A stretch of 64,000 bases of DNA from Fasciolopsis buskii. Taxonomy: Eukaryota; Platyhelminthes; Trematoda; Plagiorchiida; Fasciolidae. Location: the NCBI GenBank assembly GCA_008360955.1, contig LUCM01007448.1:62001-126000 (forward strand), given 5' to 3'. Below are positions 47,356 through 59,581 of this stretch, piece after piece. Each line of letters starts with the position of its first letter. Position 1 is the first letter of the stretch. The notes below the pieces were generated by a model, which was not told the origin of the DNA, did not search any database, and saw nothing but the letters and a program-made list of their open reading frames with translations. The position numbers and the translations under genes are program-made.

Positions 47356-47518
47356 TCTTTATTACTGAAACAACAATGTACATCACTTTTCAGGAAAGGG
47401 TCCGCGGCCTACAGAGGGTTGCCAAGTGGGCAAGTTGACCGACGATGTGAGGATTCGAACCCACGACCTTCACGTCCAAACGCCACCACCCTATCGGATT
47501 GAACACCGCCGGCCAAGC
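47356..47518 (-). repeat. S2 family, tRNA-derived SINE
   Basis: This copy keeps the most complete 5' end: GCTTGGCCGGCGGTGTTCAA, GTGGTGGCGTTTGGACGTG and the B box GTGGGTTCGAATCCTC on the minus strand. The 3' tail GAAAAGTGATGTACATTGTT is shared with the 62.4 kb copy. Confidence 0.8.
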
Positions 47519-48249
47519 TTTTATCCCTTTCAAGCAGATAGCTGCGTTCACACTTTTAGGTATAGTACATTGTTGTTTCATTAATTAATGAAGTAAAAGA
47601 TAAAAGAAAAAAAGTAATGGGCAGGATTTATGTTACATATAATTTGACGAGCTTGAGCTATTGGTTCGGTACTTGAACGGCGAAGAAAAGAGCATATGGT
47701 GTGTGCAAGATCTTCGTTAATATGAATTACGTGAATAGCCCACCCTCCCAATTCATTTATAATCAGTACGACCTGAAAACTAGCAGTGACGATGACGGTC
47801 TACTTTGTGTGGCGACTTGAGTCAGTAATTTCACAAATGCTCTGTGGAATTTCTCATTATATTCTGTATGAAATTGTATAATGGTCTAAATTCGCCCAGT
47901 TAAATTACCATCAATGCTTTGTAACTATATTAAAATTGTCGGGAAACCGAGTAAAAACTTATCGGTCTTTTATAAAATCTGACTGATCCAATTCAGCCCA
48001 CGGTTTGTGAAACAAAGCATAGGCAACCACTTCACCTTAGATCACAAATACGCGAACGTGTCCACATAAGGCTGATCAAGTTTCACTACACTATTTCGAA
48101 CGATGGAGAACAAACATAACATCGAAGTATTTTACGGGAATCGCTTCAATCCACGAATGTTTGCTGAGAAAAGACAAATGAGAAGTGGCGGGAAAATATT
48201 GAAAACACTATGGTGTGAAAATCGGAAAAGTTCTGAGTAATACATGGAT
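47519..48249. other. No feature recognised
   Basis: Spacer between an S2 SINE and LINE relic L2. Confidence 0.5.
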
Positions 48250-49610
48250 TTCCTGATAGAGGTGTCAAGCCCGACTGATTGGAAATTGATTGACAGAGTA
48301 CGAATTCATTCGCATATGTGCGAAGTTATACAGGTGAATAAAAAACAAATCACTGAGGTAAGTGGTGAACAGTTCAGGCGAAATAACAGCACCTTGAAGA
48401 ACACCGGGACTGTTAGACAACGGACTAGATAATTGATAACCAAGTTCAGTTCGCTGAGTTCTGTTGGACAAGTGGCTGTTCAGACATAAGAGTACAGAGA
48501 CGGGACATCCAAAAGACCCAAGCTAATTGATGACGAGGGAACAGGAACCCGAGTCAAAAGCACAGGAACAATCCAAGGACGTATAGCATGTCGAGTTCAC
48601 AGATCAGCTTGGAATTTTAAAAAGCCAAATGTCAGAGTGAGTTGACTACATCTGGAATACATCTCTGCTGGCTTATATGCAAACTGAAATGGTCTATTAG
48701 GGATAGTAACTGCGGGGCACAAACGACTGAGGACGACAGGTTCAGTCAATTAATTAATGACAGTAGGACGAAATTGCGTTTCTAAACTATCTGGGATTGT
48801 GTTTGGGGATGGGAACGTGCACTGCAGATTCCCATGGAGTCCGGACCAATTGCGAATGCAGTTTTGGGGGAACAAAGAAGTTTGAGTATTTTCTCCGAAG
48901 TAAACTGTTCTACTTCTGATGAGACAGGAATTGCGTAGGATGGCACGGTGTCGGAGGATGGATGAATGCGGATGGCATTTAGAACGCCCCCAACCACATT
49001 GCTAATCGGCAATCGAATGGGTTTCCCGCACAAGAGCCTGATACCGGGGCCAAAGATTTTTACTTTCGGTAGTGCCTAAAAACCGATTTGTAACGGACTA
49101 GTTCAATCGCTTCATCCCCTGTCTGATCAAGAGAGAGTAGTTTCACATAAGCTCGGTCATGAAGCCCACTGACTATTTCTTTGGGTCGCCTGAAGGACCT
49201 AACTAGAGCTGAAGCCATCCTGCAGTTGTACTGGAATGCGGTTTCAATGGAACAACAATAGGTCAAAGATTATATTCAATTTCTTCGAGAACAGGTCTAA
49301 CAAAGGGAGAGAATAATCAGAGGAAAACCTTGAAGAACCTAGGGAGAGGAATCTTTGAAGAAGGAAAATTTTTTGCGAGACAGATTCATTGTCTTAGCCT
49401 TGATCTGTTTCGTCCCGATAAGTGATTAATGTGCATGGCAGGAATAAATAATAAGTCTAGCTGAAGTAAGAGTATGATCATTGGACGAATCAAAAGCATA
49501 TAATCGTAAATAAAAAAAGATCTGGATGAGTGACAATTATCCTGTTTAAAATTGGATTTCTTTCCCGGGGAGGCACAAGAGATAGGTAAACCGGGTCGAA
49601 ACCGGGTAAC
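48250..49610 (-). pseudogene. Non-LTR retrotransposon (LINE) relic L2: RT domain
   Basis: Minus-strand fragment broken by several frameshifts. Blocks in order are a linker (49266-49060), FTSEKILKLLCSPKTAFAIG then PDSMGI (near 48900-48830), QFAYKPARDVFQ (near 48690), an STCYTSLDCSCAFD-like block, and SNRTQ with SPGVLQGAVISPELFTTYLS then DLF (48471-48330). The last corresponds to the conserved SGVPQGSVLSPLLF motif of LINE reverse transcriptases. It is dead, same class as L1, and covers RT parts that L1 lacks. Confidence 0.75.
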
Positions 49611-50246
49611 GGGCAAGTGCAACATAGTTTAGATCTTCACCAATAAAATATAAACAGTCAGACAATAGTCATGCAAAGATTGGTATGAAAGTAATACAAA
49701 TCAGATTTTTATTACGTATAGAATAAAATGAACGTACTGAGACGTTAGCATCTATTTGGGATGACATTTAACCATTGTACAGTGAACATGGCTGCTGGAG
49801 AAAGTGAAATGAACGCTGCGGTAGGTTGCAATACTGTCGTCCCTAATATTTGTGGATTGAACTTTATTCTGAGCAAAGCGTTGAAAGTTTCCAAGGAGAA
49901 CGAGACCGTCCTCGATATTTTCGTTTAGTCAGGATTCTTGAATACAAACCACATACTATGAAGTTCAAACCAATGGTTAAACTCAACATTTTCTCGAATA
50001 CAAATTCGACGCTAATGCCAACTGTAGTCGGGAATGATAACCTTGCCCGGTGTTTTGTGCCTAAGGACTGCCTGCCAGCCAGCACGATTACGTTTCTTGG
50101 GGCAGACCACTTTCGACGAACGTATCTACGAGCGAAACAAAGATGCTACAACAAAATCAACCTGGATGAAAATGATCCTTGGATAGGAATTCTGTATTGC
50201 ATGGAGAAAGTGTCAGAGATTCATATTGTCTCTTATCCTTTTACTT
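49611..50246. other. Open frame of 142 codons, unassigned
   Basis: The plus-strand frame (49850-50278) runs into the S2 SINE at its 3' end, so at most its first part could be real. No motif is recognised. Confidence 0.3.
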
Positions 50247-50380
50247 TCTTTATCCATGAATATGACCGGGGCCAGTAGAGATCTTCCAAATAGAAAAGTT
50301 GACCGGCGATAGGAGGATTCAAACTTGCGGTTTTCATGTCCAAAAAATGGCTGTCAACCCATCGGCTTCCAGATGGCAAA
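50247..50380 (-). repeat. S2 family, degenerate copy
   Basis: The core GTTGACCGGCGATAGGAGGA is followed by TTCAAACTTGCGG, a decayed B box in reverse complement. The 3' tail is lost. Confidence 0.65.
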
Positions 50381-51258
50381 TGAGATCCGATTGGTTCAGT
50401 CACATATCACCTCCGAATAATTTCGACACAACCCCACAATTGTGACTCAACTGTGAAAAGAACGTTTGGACAACAAACCCAAGATTTTACCAAAATCATC
50501 AATCATCATATTGTAAATCATCCGTCGCGTCCGTCTTTAATTTTGTAACGCCAGTGTCCATCACCTCTGTGGAAAGCAACAAAGTGAAGGTAAAATTTCT
50601 TACTTATCAGTCAAGAAGTACCCTTTGTATACCATTTTTCTGCGGTCTATTCTCACTGGTCAAATAATCAGTTAGTTAAGTCAACTCGACTATTTTCTGC
50701 GCTGATGAACTTAAGCCCGTAATCACTAGTGTGTAAGAACTGATCAAGTTGACGTGATATGTGCGTATGAGTTGACGATCTGAGAATAACGCAGCGGCCA
50801 ACTGTGGCCAACTACGTGCATGTCTAGTATGAACCCATAGACTAGTAGATATCCAGCCTGCTTTGGATCTAATTGTGACTGGACCTTGGCATGCACTCGA
50901 CTAATTATTTGATCTTTCCGAGTCTTTTTGCTGACGATTCATGCTTCTCTTCTCTGTCGTGTAGTTGTCCCAGATCAGGTTATTATTTCTTCTCAATATA
51001 AGCGTCACGAGTGCCCAAGGACTTGTGCCGATTGCTGTAACATGCTCGGAATGAAACAAGTCCACAACCCGGGACTGATCTTCTGGTGAGACTTTTCATT
51101 CGCCTTGTCAATCAGTACAGTCAGCACGATCTTGCGCTTACCGGTTATGGGGACTCAATATCTATTATCTTTACATATAATATTTAATAAATCCCACCTT
51201 CACAAATTTGACGAAAACCTCGAGCTATCCAGAGACTATTACCATGTACTGGTCAGTA

Positions 51259-51277
51259 TGATATATATATATATATA
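51259..51277 (+). repeat. (AT)n microsatellite
   Basis: Short AT run 40 bp before the end of the 51.3 kb candidate exon. Confidence 0.85.
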
Positions 51278-51315
51278 ACCAAAATCAAATACGGAATTAT
51301 GTGGTTTTCTCTGTT

Positions 51316-51549
51316 TTACAAGGGTGTCCTAAATAAATGCTCATTTCTACTACCTGTCGTACCCGTTGGAATGGCGAGCTGATTCTGTGTGGCTAACACG
51401 TTTGGCAGACTAGAATTGATTGTTCGAGTTCGGTGCCGCTGGCCAAATAGTTGATTTGATTCACCCGGTGGGTAGTTTTGTCTCATGGGACAGATGTCAC
51501 CGGTCTGTCCAGTCGGCAGGACTATTTCCAAATGGTACTGCCGTTCAGC
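51316..51549 (-). CDS. Candidate terminal exon, 77 codons
   Basis: On the minus strand an acceptor-like GTGTGCGCATGCAG precedes a frame open to TAA, reading AERQYHLEIVLPTGQTGDIC, PMRQNYPPGESNQLFGQR, INSSLPNVLATQNQLAIPTG and NEHLFRTPL. GC content is visibly above the surroundings. The polar, low-hydrophobic composition would suit a disordered tail. No motif is recognised. The plus strand of the same stretch is open too, so strand is uncertain. Confidence 0.3.
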   Translation of the reverse strand, partial: AERQYHLEIVLPTGQTGDICPMRQNYPPGESNQLFGQRHRTRTINSSLPNVLATQNQLAIPTGTTGSRNEHLFRTPL

Positions 51550-51791
51550 CTGCATGCGCACACGCACAGACATATATATGCACACACACAGTGGGTGTCT
51601 TGTTTAATCGGCAGCTTTCCAGCTGGAATTTGCCAAAGTTTATGCACTACCACACAAAATTAATGAGAGTGGGGAACCCCTCAAAACTAAAGATGATTCT
51701 ATCAACATAAAGTGTTTTATTCAGCGAAGAAATTTTCTTGCCGTTGTGCTTCAAAATGTACATCATATTCGAAAAAAGACATCCAAACGGG

Positions 51792-52020
51792 ACCAAATGA
51801 TGTAAGGAGTGTATCGAAAAATTGATGCGCCATATATTGGTTTTAATTGTGAATGATATAATGTTAATAACAGCGTTGTTAGTAGATCTAATGCGCCAAC
51901 GTTTCGACTACTGTGGGTAGTCTTTCTCAAGGCAAGTTTTACAATCAAATAACTGTGGGAACGTTCCCATCTACCAACAACGGTCTGTTATTAACACTAT
52001 ATCATTCACAATTAAAATCC
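51792..52020. mobile_element. Foldback element, family P, with flanking unit
   Basis: Inverted repeats of about 50 bp (51839-51888 and 51968-52020, core GTGAATGATATA) surround CCAACGTTTCGACTACTGTG and CTCAAGGCAAG sequence. The left flank 51792-51844 (ATGATGTAAGGAGTGTATCG) is the same unit found beside the copies at 20.8 kb and 31.9 kb. Non-coding. Confidence 0.8.
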
Positions 52021-52959
52021 AAACGAGCTTCACAATGTGACCAAGACCCCTTTGTTGCACTTGTTCAAAGTCAGCGTGACAGTTTTGTAATCCGCTGAAA
52101 GTCGTTAAAAATAAGACAGTGACAATACCGAGGTCGACAGACGTTTGTGCAGTGGACGTAAGCAAAGTCAGGATTGGGTTGAACTTATCACCTCTCTGTG
52201 GTCATTTAGCGTTTGTGAATAGTTGGAGCTTCGGTCCATTTCGGCAATCTAGTGATTGCCGTGTTACATGCGAATTCCACTCGATTGTTCTGATGTGTGC
52301 AACGTTTTTGCTTGTTGAAGGGTGTCGCAATCCAATACTTTCAGTTGACATGAAGCTACCATTTCCAGCTAACTGTTTGTTGCGCCCGTAAGCCACACAA
52401 GACTGTTTGACACAACAGCGACACAACAGCCTTTCGATTCTGCCTAGCACACACTGACTGATAGATACTGTCGGGTGGGTCACCGAATATTAGCAGCCCC
52501 GTGGTCAACGGTGAGAGTGTCCGTGTATTTGTGATAAAGATAACCAGACGAATCGCGTATGTCGCGAAATTTGTGACTACTCCGCAAAACAACAGCACGT
52601 GTGAACAAAAGTTGTTAGAAAGCCTTCAGTCCTCGCACTCCCCGGGACTTTCGGATAAGATGTTTTCTTACTCACTACGTCAGAAAGAACTTAATTAAGT
52701 ATGCGTCGTATCTCAACACTGTGGTCACAGTTACCCTAATGACCACTCAGTCCTTTCAGTGAGGTTCTGATTTCTAGGCTTGGTGCTTAGGTAGCACGCA
52801 TTTCACCACCAGTCTAGGTGACATCGAGAGAGCAAGAGAGAGAGAAAACGTGTACGCATTTGAAGGTTTTCCTCTGCGGGTACAGAGTGGCATTAATCGT
52901 GGGTTTTGATCTTGTTCACTACTTTGACCTCGCAGCTAGACGTCTGTTTTACTAACTGG

Positions 52960-54310
52960 TCATCACGGACCTGATCTTTAACCCTAGACGGGTGAAATTT
53001 GATTCCTTCAGGTGTGAATTGTTGTTTCCATTTCCAGTGTAGGAATATTCGGTGGTGTGGTCACAGATAGTTCCCCATAAGCAATTCTGTGGGGCCGTAT
53101 GATTTGATTCCCGGGGTTTGAATTGCTTGTTCTTCATCCGATTGTACAAATGATCCAATTAGATGTCTATTGGTTTGATTTTTTGAAGAGTAGCTGGCAT
53201 CCAAGAAGTGGCTTAATCTCGAATTTGAAGTTGGTCCAGAATGAACTTACGTCTTTTTTGGTTCTCGTGGACTTGGAGGTTAACTTATATCTTGTAGTCA
53301 GTTCGTTTTCATGCTTCCTAACGGACACTCTTCTACCGGTTTGGCCAATGTAGCTTTTGTCGCTGTTCGTGGGCTTGATTTTGTATAAGACAATTTTCTT
53401 TCCTCTATTTTGAACTACTCTTTTCGTTTCGATATGAAAATTCGCACAATTTTAGGTGGCCTCATAGCCACTGTGATTCTTGGGGGTTGGAACAATCTTA
53501 CAGCTATCTCATACGTATTAATCTATTTGATTGTATTCAGTGGTCCCATACGCGGTTCTTCTTAAGAAATTCCTTGGATACCTATCTTTAGGAAACATCT
53601 GGAAAATGTGTTTCTTCTTCGTGTTTTCTCAGTTTTTATGAGCTGCGATAAGGATAAACTTTCGTAAATAAATTTCAGATGTGGTTCCATGCACGACTGT
53701 TGTCAGGCCTTAGTATCTGACCCCTAGGTGTTGGATCGCGGTAAACTGTTATCTGCAATCTGTTATTGATTTTTTTTACCCGTGACACAAAAGCGCTATT
53801 TTCCCGTCCTGTTCCGATTCCATTAGAGGATTCTGACACCTTTGAAAATGTCATCGATTACTTTGTGTCTGTTCAATGAACGAGTGTTCGATAATAACGA
53901 ACGTGTCATAGAGATATCTGATCCACAGTTTTTGCTGAGTTCTCCATATAGTGGTGCTTTCCATGTCGGCTTCACTGAAAAATCCGGACAGTGATGAACC
54001 CATTGGTGTTCCTTTGATTTGTTCGTCTACCCCGACATTGAATTTGAAGCTTGCGTACAGGCACCACCAGTAGTTCGTAAATCGTCTGTTTTCAACATTT
54101 TGTCCTTGCAGATCCAAATCAATCGATGTGAAGAACGTGATGAAATCGAACGAAATCATCGCCTCGTCTTTTTTCACTCAATTTGTTTTTCTTCCAACTT
54201 TCAACCCCCCCCCCCGCCTAAAAAATACTTGGATGACATCAACGGTGTATTTCACAAGAGCAAAGCTTGTGTGACCAAGAGGTTGTCTGGATCATATGCT
54301 CTCCCAACCT
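52960..54310 (-). pseudogene. Penelope-like retroelement (reverse transcriptase + GIY-YIG), truncated
   Basis: The minus strand encodes relics of a Penelope-like element, a telomerase-related retrotransposon class. The frame 54177-53851 has reverse transcriptase blocks: ISFDFITFFTSIDL, EQIKGTPMGSSLSGFFSEAD and IRYLYDTFVII. The catalytic pair that should read YVDD is YLYD here, so one aspartate is lost. A different frame at 53392-53270 has the GIY-YIG endonuclease start YKIKPTNSDKSYIGQTGRR followed by VRKHENELTTRYKL, which replaces the endonuclease type used by LINEs. Frameshifts and stops separate the domains, and the 5' part ends near a C-tract at 54206. The element is dead. The family call is firm because of the RT plus GIY-YIG order; the subfamily is not determined. 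Confidence 0.85.
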
Positions 54311-55467
54311 AGATGACAAATCTGAATGATGGGTCTGTTTAGTGGAAAATATCGATGTTGCGAAAGATGTTTCTCTCATATCATTTGGCAAATTCGTGTC
54401 ATATTTCTCAAACTAGACACTAGTGCAATTCGCAAATATTTCGTATACATCACAAATGTTGACTTCGCAACAGCAACAGTAGACGTCCACTTTCGGAATA
54501 TATCCCAAAATTTGCATTTCAGATGATCAGTGAGAATTTCGATAAACTCGATCCAACAGGATGATTCGGTTTTCACGTATTTGCTGGTAACTTTCTTTGA
54601 GGAAAGAGAAACGAAGTCTTGAGGGACACACGAGTGCCTGAGATTCCGCCAACCAAATTCTTAGTCCGATGTTCAGTTTGTGTTCTTCTGTAAGTAACTT
54701 TAACTAGTTTCAAATGATAAAATGTTGGTGAGTGGATAATTCATATGGATTGTGATGTATATGTTATATCTCCGTTTGGTTCAATTTTCCGGGTTTTTCC
54801 ACGTTACAAAAGTGTCAGTAAAAATCAATCTTTGACTGGTCCCAAAAGACTAACTAGGCACCTAGCAAAATGTGCTGAACTGAATCGACCATGCCTAAAC
54901 GTAGCCCGTCTGCGATGCCTCTATTTTGTAGTTTGAACATGATACGAATTCTTGCTTCTCCTTTCAATTAAAAAGAAACAGAAAATCGAATAGGACTTCT
55001 TTCCGTGTGAACTTCAAGATCTGCCAACTAAAATTTGCATCCAAATAAAATGATACGCACACCATGTGGGAATAGGAGTAGTAATAGTCGCAGTAGTAGT
55101 AGTAGTAGCAGTAAAAGGTACTGTAGTTGGAGTGTTGATACTCATAGTAATCATTATTATTAGCATTATTATTATAGTTACAGTGACTGTGGAACGCAAA
55201 CTGGAAGATATATTCAAGTATTTTTTCGAAAAATGACCTTTTCCAAGTTTTAGAATAATCAAGAAACCGACTAATAAAATTCTAAAAAGGAAAATTAAAT
55301 ATTGTGCAACCTTTAGCTATCAAATTCAGTTCGAAGTTCCATTGGTGCCACGTCAGAATTTGACAACTGATAAAAAGATGAAACAATGGTACAAATCATG
55401 CACGAGTAGGAAGTTTAAAAAGATTTCAGTGACACGTGTTTATTCATGGTGAGCGCTATGCGCAGTT

Positions 55468-55697
55468 TTTCCGGTTGCTTCGAATGCAGCAATCTTAAAT
55501 CCGCTTCTTCTTGTGAAAGTTTTCGTTTGTCACCTAGTGAGACGGACACACAAAAACCGGGAACGGTTCATCACCCATGCGTCGAGTTTCATCACCTAAC
55601 TGGACTAACTATTTTAGATGTCCAGTGGCTTTTCCCCATTAGATTACTTGGGGAACAAACTAGCTCAAGCATGGATTCACGAAATTCCGCTTGGTGA
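55468..55697 (+). CDS. Weak candidate terminal exon
   Basis: An acceptor-like GCGCTATGCGCAG precedes a frame open to TGA, reading FSGCFECSNLKSASSCESFR, LSPSETDTQKPGTVHH and LLGEQTSSSMDSRNSAW. There is no partner exon and no recognised family. Confidence 0.2.
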
Positions 55698-56556
55698 CGG
55701 ACAAAAATCAACAGTGATTCCGGGATTGCCCTAAAAAAGTAGTTTCCAGTTAGAAGCAGTCAGATCGGGCATTGTTGTGCCTGCATCTGGAGCGAATAGT
55801 CTGCACTTAGGTGTTTACTTAGTACATATGGTAGATACACACAAGTGCCGACAAATGGACCGGCAAGACCAGCCATGGATATGATAAAGAACAGCAAAAG
55901 GGAAGAGTAGGGAATTTGACAGTCGAGTAGAAAAACAAATACTTGAACATGTAAGATCGGACAATTGATTGAGTTCTTACGTTTGCGGAATCCGTTAACG
56001 AGGACAATGGATCCGACGAGATTGGACTGAACTACCGTGCCCCGGACTGTTTGAACGATTTCCGATGGCACAGCAGTAACATTTCTTCATTATCTCAGTC
56101 ATCTGTTCTAAAAGCAGATTTATAAACCTATCTTTAAAAACATGCTCAAAGGAACGAAAAAATCAGCCTGTCAGAGATTTACTCCTGATTATCAAGGACT
56201 CATGCCCCTAAGAGAACCCTTTGTGTGCTCGTAAGCGTGTTTGTGTGTCTGTGTATATAAACAACTGCATCCATTTACTTAACGACAAATGGATTTAAGG
56301 ATTATCTTGGAATAACGTTCTCCAATCCGAATGGAATAGAAAAAAAGCTATTTTGTTTTGCGTCGTTGATTTCTTTTTCACGTGTTTAATCTGAGCTGCT
56401 TGCCATCTGGTAGCATCCTTCAAATGAACATAAGACTATGATTCATCCGCTTATCAGAAAATCAACCGGGGAGAGAACAGCTTTACTACTCGTATGTTTG
56501 TAATAGAGCTAAAAATCAGTCTTTCCCTGAAGTGGTATCTCCCTCTCTCTATCACA

Positions 56557-56592
56557 CAAACACACACACGCACGCGCACGCACACACACAGA
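56557..56592 (+). repeat. (CA)n microsatellite with CG units
   Basis: CACACACACGCACGCGCACG-type run. Confidence 0.85.
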
Positions 56593-57665
56593 CCCGTGGA
56601 GCGGAAGAGATACATGCTCGTGTTAGAGAAATAGATTGCGTTCAATGTTTCGGTGTTTACCATTTTCGGTATACAAATCACTGCAGCCAAAACTGTTCAT
56701 TTGATTCGCCCTACTCATGGAGTACGGTAGTAATTCAATTCATTAGCAGTGCCAATAAGAATATTAGTAGTGGCAGTAGTAATAGCAATAGAAATAGGAG
56801 TAACGACGGTAAAATCGATGGTATCATTTGTAGTTTTGTGGTCCACAATGCTTCTGTCTATAAAACATTATTTTTGTTGCGACTAGGTATTTGCAAATGG
56901 ACTCAAAGCATTTCTGTCTTGCTATTGTCTGTTGTCTTTCTTTCAGTTTCTCAGAACTGAGGACAATTTACTTACTGGAACTTTGTGGTCTTACTGTGAG
57001 TTGTATTCCTTTCCATGGTCGAAAGTGCTTTGATTCTCGGCCATTAGTAATAACCACCCTAACGAACGCTGAAGTGGTATGTGCACAAATAATACCGAAA
57101 TGGCATTAATTAGTTGAACATAGGGCTTCGGACGTGCGCAGATTACTCGATAGTTTTCCAGAGGATGTATAAACGATCACCCAGTATCATCCATTCTTCG
57201 GTGATCTTCCATCATCGTTATCCCATTAATTTTGCTATCGTTCGGTCCGAATATGTATATTCCTTATGCATTGTATACGAGGTTGACTGTACCCCCACAT
57301 AACAACCACTAACTGAATAATGATTCAACTCTCCTACCTCAGAAAATATATATCCACACCTTTTTCTCATCAATGCAGGTGAAAACTGTGGTTCCAACAA
57401 AATTTCTGCACACGGGCACTGCCGTAAGGGCGAGAGCAGCGGAAATCGATAAAATCTCTTCGCCCGGAATGAATTCGGACAAGACAAAACCGTTACCAGA
57501 TAACCACCACTCATCATTTCCATGACGAGTGAGCCGATTCACATGGAAAGAGGTAATGCTATTACTATTCATGGAATTACGTAGAAACAAACTGGATTCG
57601 CGTGAAGACTTTGTTATTACAAACTGCATTATCAAAACAGACAGTAGAGCTTTCGCAGATTTTTG

Positions 57666-57681
57666 GTATATATATATGTAC

Positions 57682-57724
<43 letters not shown>

Positions 57725-57726
57725 AA
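57666..57726 (+). repeat. Compound (AT)n-(GA)n microsatellite
   Basis: AT units (57666-57702) switch directly to GA units (57703-57726). Confidence 0.95.
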
Positions 57727-58375
57727 GAGACAGAGCAATTCAATCCAACTAAACCAGTCTGTCCGTTCCTAGTACTTTAGTAGCGCTTCAATCATTTGCG
57801 GAGGACTACATGTGGGTTTCAGTGATTTCGTTTATTTTCATTAATGTAAGTATTTTTAGTAGAACGAACAGTAGCCTTTCCGTGTACATACGACAAGCGT
57901 GTATGTGCGTTTAAGGTGGTCCCACGTGAACTGAAATGCCCCTACAAAATTTATGGGAATTAGACCGATTCATTCGGGAATAACACGTGGTAACCTGAAA
58001 TGTCTGGTTTTCTGAATAGCTTTGACCAAAACAGATCGTCTTTCTCTCTCTCTGTCGCGTGCGTGACCTGTTTTTATGGCTAAAATAATTAAGCGGTTTA
58101 TCCCTATTTTCACGTGCTAGGTACAATTTGTGAAGCCACTGACTGGCAAAACGATAGGAAAAATAATCCGGTCGAACGGATTATATCCGCGAGAGTCTTC
58201 ATGATCTCGACGGTGAGCGATAGAAGAAAATAGGATGAAACAACTTCGTTCATTCGGTCAGTCATTGGACAGTGCGTCAGAACCGAGCGTGCATCGAAGG
58301 TTGGCAGATACATTTACTCATAGGCAAACCGTGAAATCAAATCGACGGCTGCTGTTATTGTCTGCATCATAAATA

Positions 58376-58740
58376 CATGCACTCAAAAAGTCAACTCATT
58401 CACTCGGTCATTCACGTACTCATCAAATGATCTCACGGAATAACTCGCTGACCAGCATAACATAATTCGTCATTCAATTATGCATGCCTTCATTCATTTA
58501 GTCACCAAACAAATAGGCTCGTTTACTAACGTCTTAAGCGAATTCACCTAACCAGTCATCAGGCTAACTCGATCAATGGAGCACCTGACTGACCGACTGA
58601 CTGACTGACTGACTGGCTTTCTTTGGTGAATGACTCGATAAATGAACAATCACTACTTCAATCACTCATCCATTCAACGAGCCAATCGATCAGTCACTCG
58701 CCCACTCAACAAGCCAATTTTGTCATTCAATTTGAGTAAA
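58376..58740 (+). repeat. Degenerate tetranucleotide-rich tract
   Basis: About 360 bp is dominated by overlapping ATTC, ACTC, GTCA and TGAC words, with a pure (GACT)n core near 58590-58612. It has no fixed unit, so it is cryptically simple sequence, perhaps an old satellite. Confidence 0.5.
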
Positions 58741-58861
58741 GTAACTGGTACTTTTTCACATCAAAATTAGGCCACTGAGCAAGCTTCAGCGCGTGAACAT
58801 TTTTCCTTTTATGTTGCTAACTTCCGTGAACTTTCTCACCCATTCCAAATACAAATTGGTC

Positions 58862-59581
58862 ACTTTGTTTGAATCCGTCAGTTCAAGGGAAAAAAGAAAC
58901 ATCCTGAACAATGAAGCGCACACAAAAATCGCCATGAACCCATTCTTTTACGTTCCCAGGTATGCTGGAATTTATAGGCTCAGATGAAAGGGAGTATTGA
59001 TGATTGTCTCGTTCAAATTAATTCGAGAAATCACGAGAAGAATGTATGATCGAATCTTGATGCACATAGTGGACAGACCTAAAAAGAGCTATGTAAATAA
59101 AAAAAATTGAATTGCACTGGAGAAGGTCATTGTGTGATATTATGACCATGAGAATTTGGCTTACAAATTTGCAAAAGTTTCCAAGTGCACCAAGTTGAGC
59201 AACTAGCCATGGTTGATGAGTACATCTCAACCTTTAGAGTTTGTTTGAACCAGCACTCGACGAAGGAGATAAACTGAGCGGTCATCATACAATGAGTTCA
59301 TCGATCAGTCTGGATGTTGAAATCAGTACGTGAGTTTTCGAAAAAAATGTTTTTGGTAAGAAACACATCATTTTTTGTCTCATTTGGTTACTTCGCATCC
59401 GTAATTGTGATTCTCTTATTGTCCAAACAATTTTCGATAAAGGTGATTTGAAAAAATTCTACCTTAATTAGGAAAGTTAGAAGACGAGCAAATTGTTTTA
59501 GAAGATAATTCATCATTCACCACCGATGAAAATGTATTCACTATTCGAAAACCACGATACAAGCGACGCACAATTGTCTAG
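58862..59581 (+). CDS. Candidate 3' gene end, three exons (58862?-58959, 59240-59325, 59472-59581)
   Basis: Best multi-exon candidate here. Exon 1 reads SREKRNILNNEAHTKIAMNP then FFYVP and ends CCCAG at GTATGC. After a 280-bp intron, exon 2 (acceptor CTTTAGAG) reads SLFEPALDEGDKLSGHHTM, SSSISLDVEI and ends at GTACGTGAG. After a 146-bp intron, exon 3 (acceptor ACCTTAATTAG) reads RKLEDEQIVLEDNSSFTTD, ENVFTIRKPRYKRRTIV, then TAG. All phases agree. The acidic then basic C-terminal tail ending RTIV could bind a PDZ domain (inference). Exon 1's start is unclear; an alternative frame from 58771 is open for 33 codons. No family is recognised. Confidence 0.45.
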
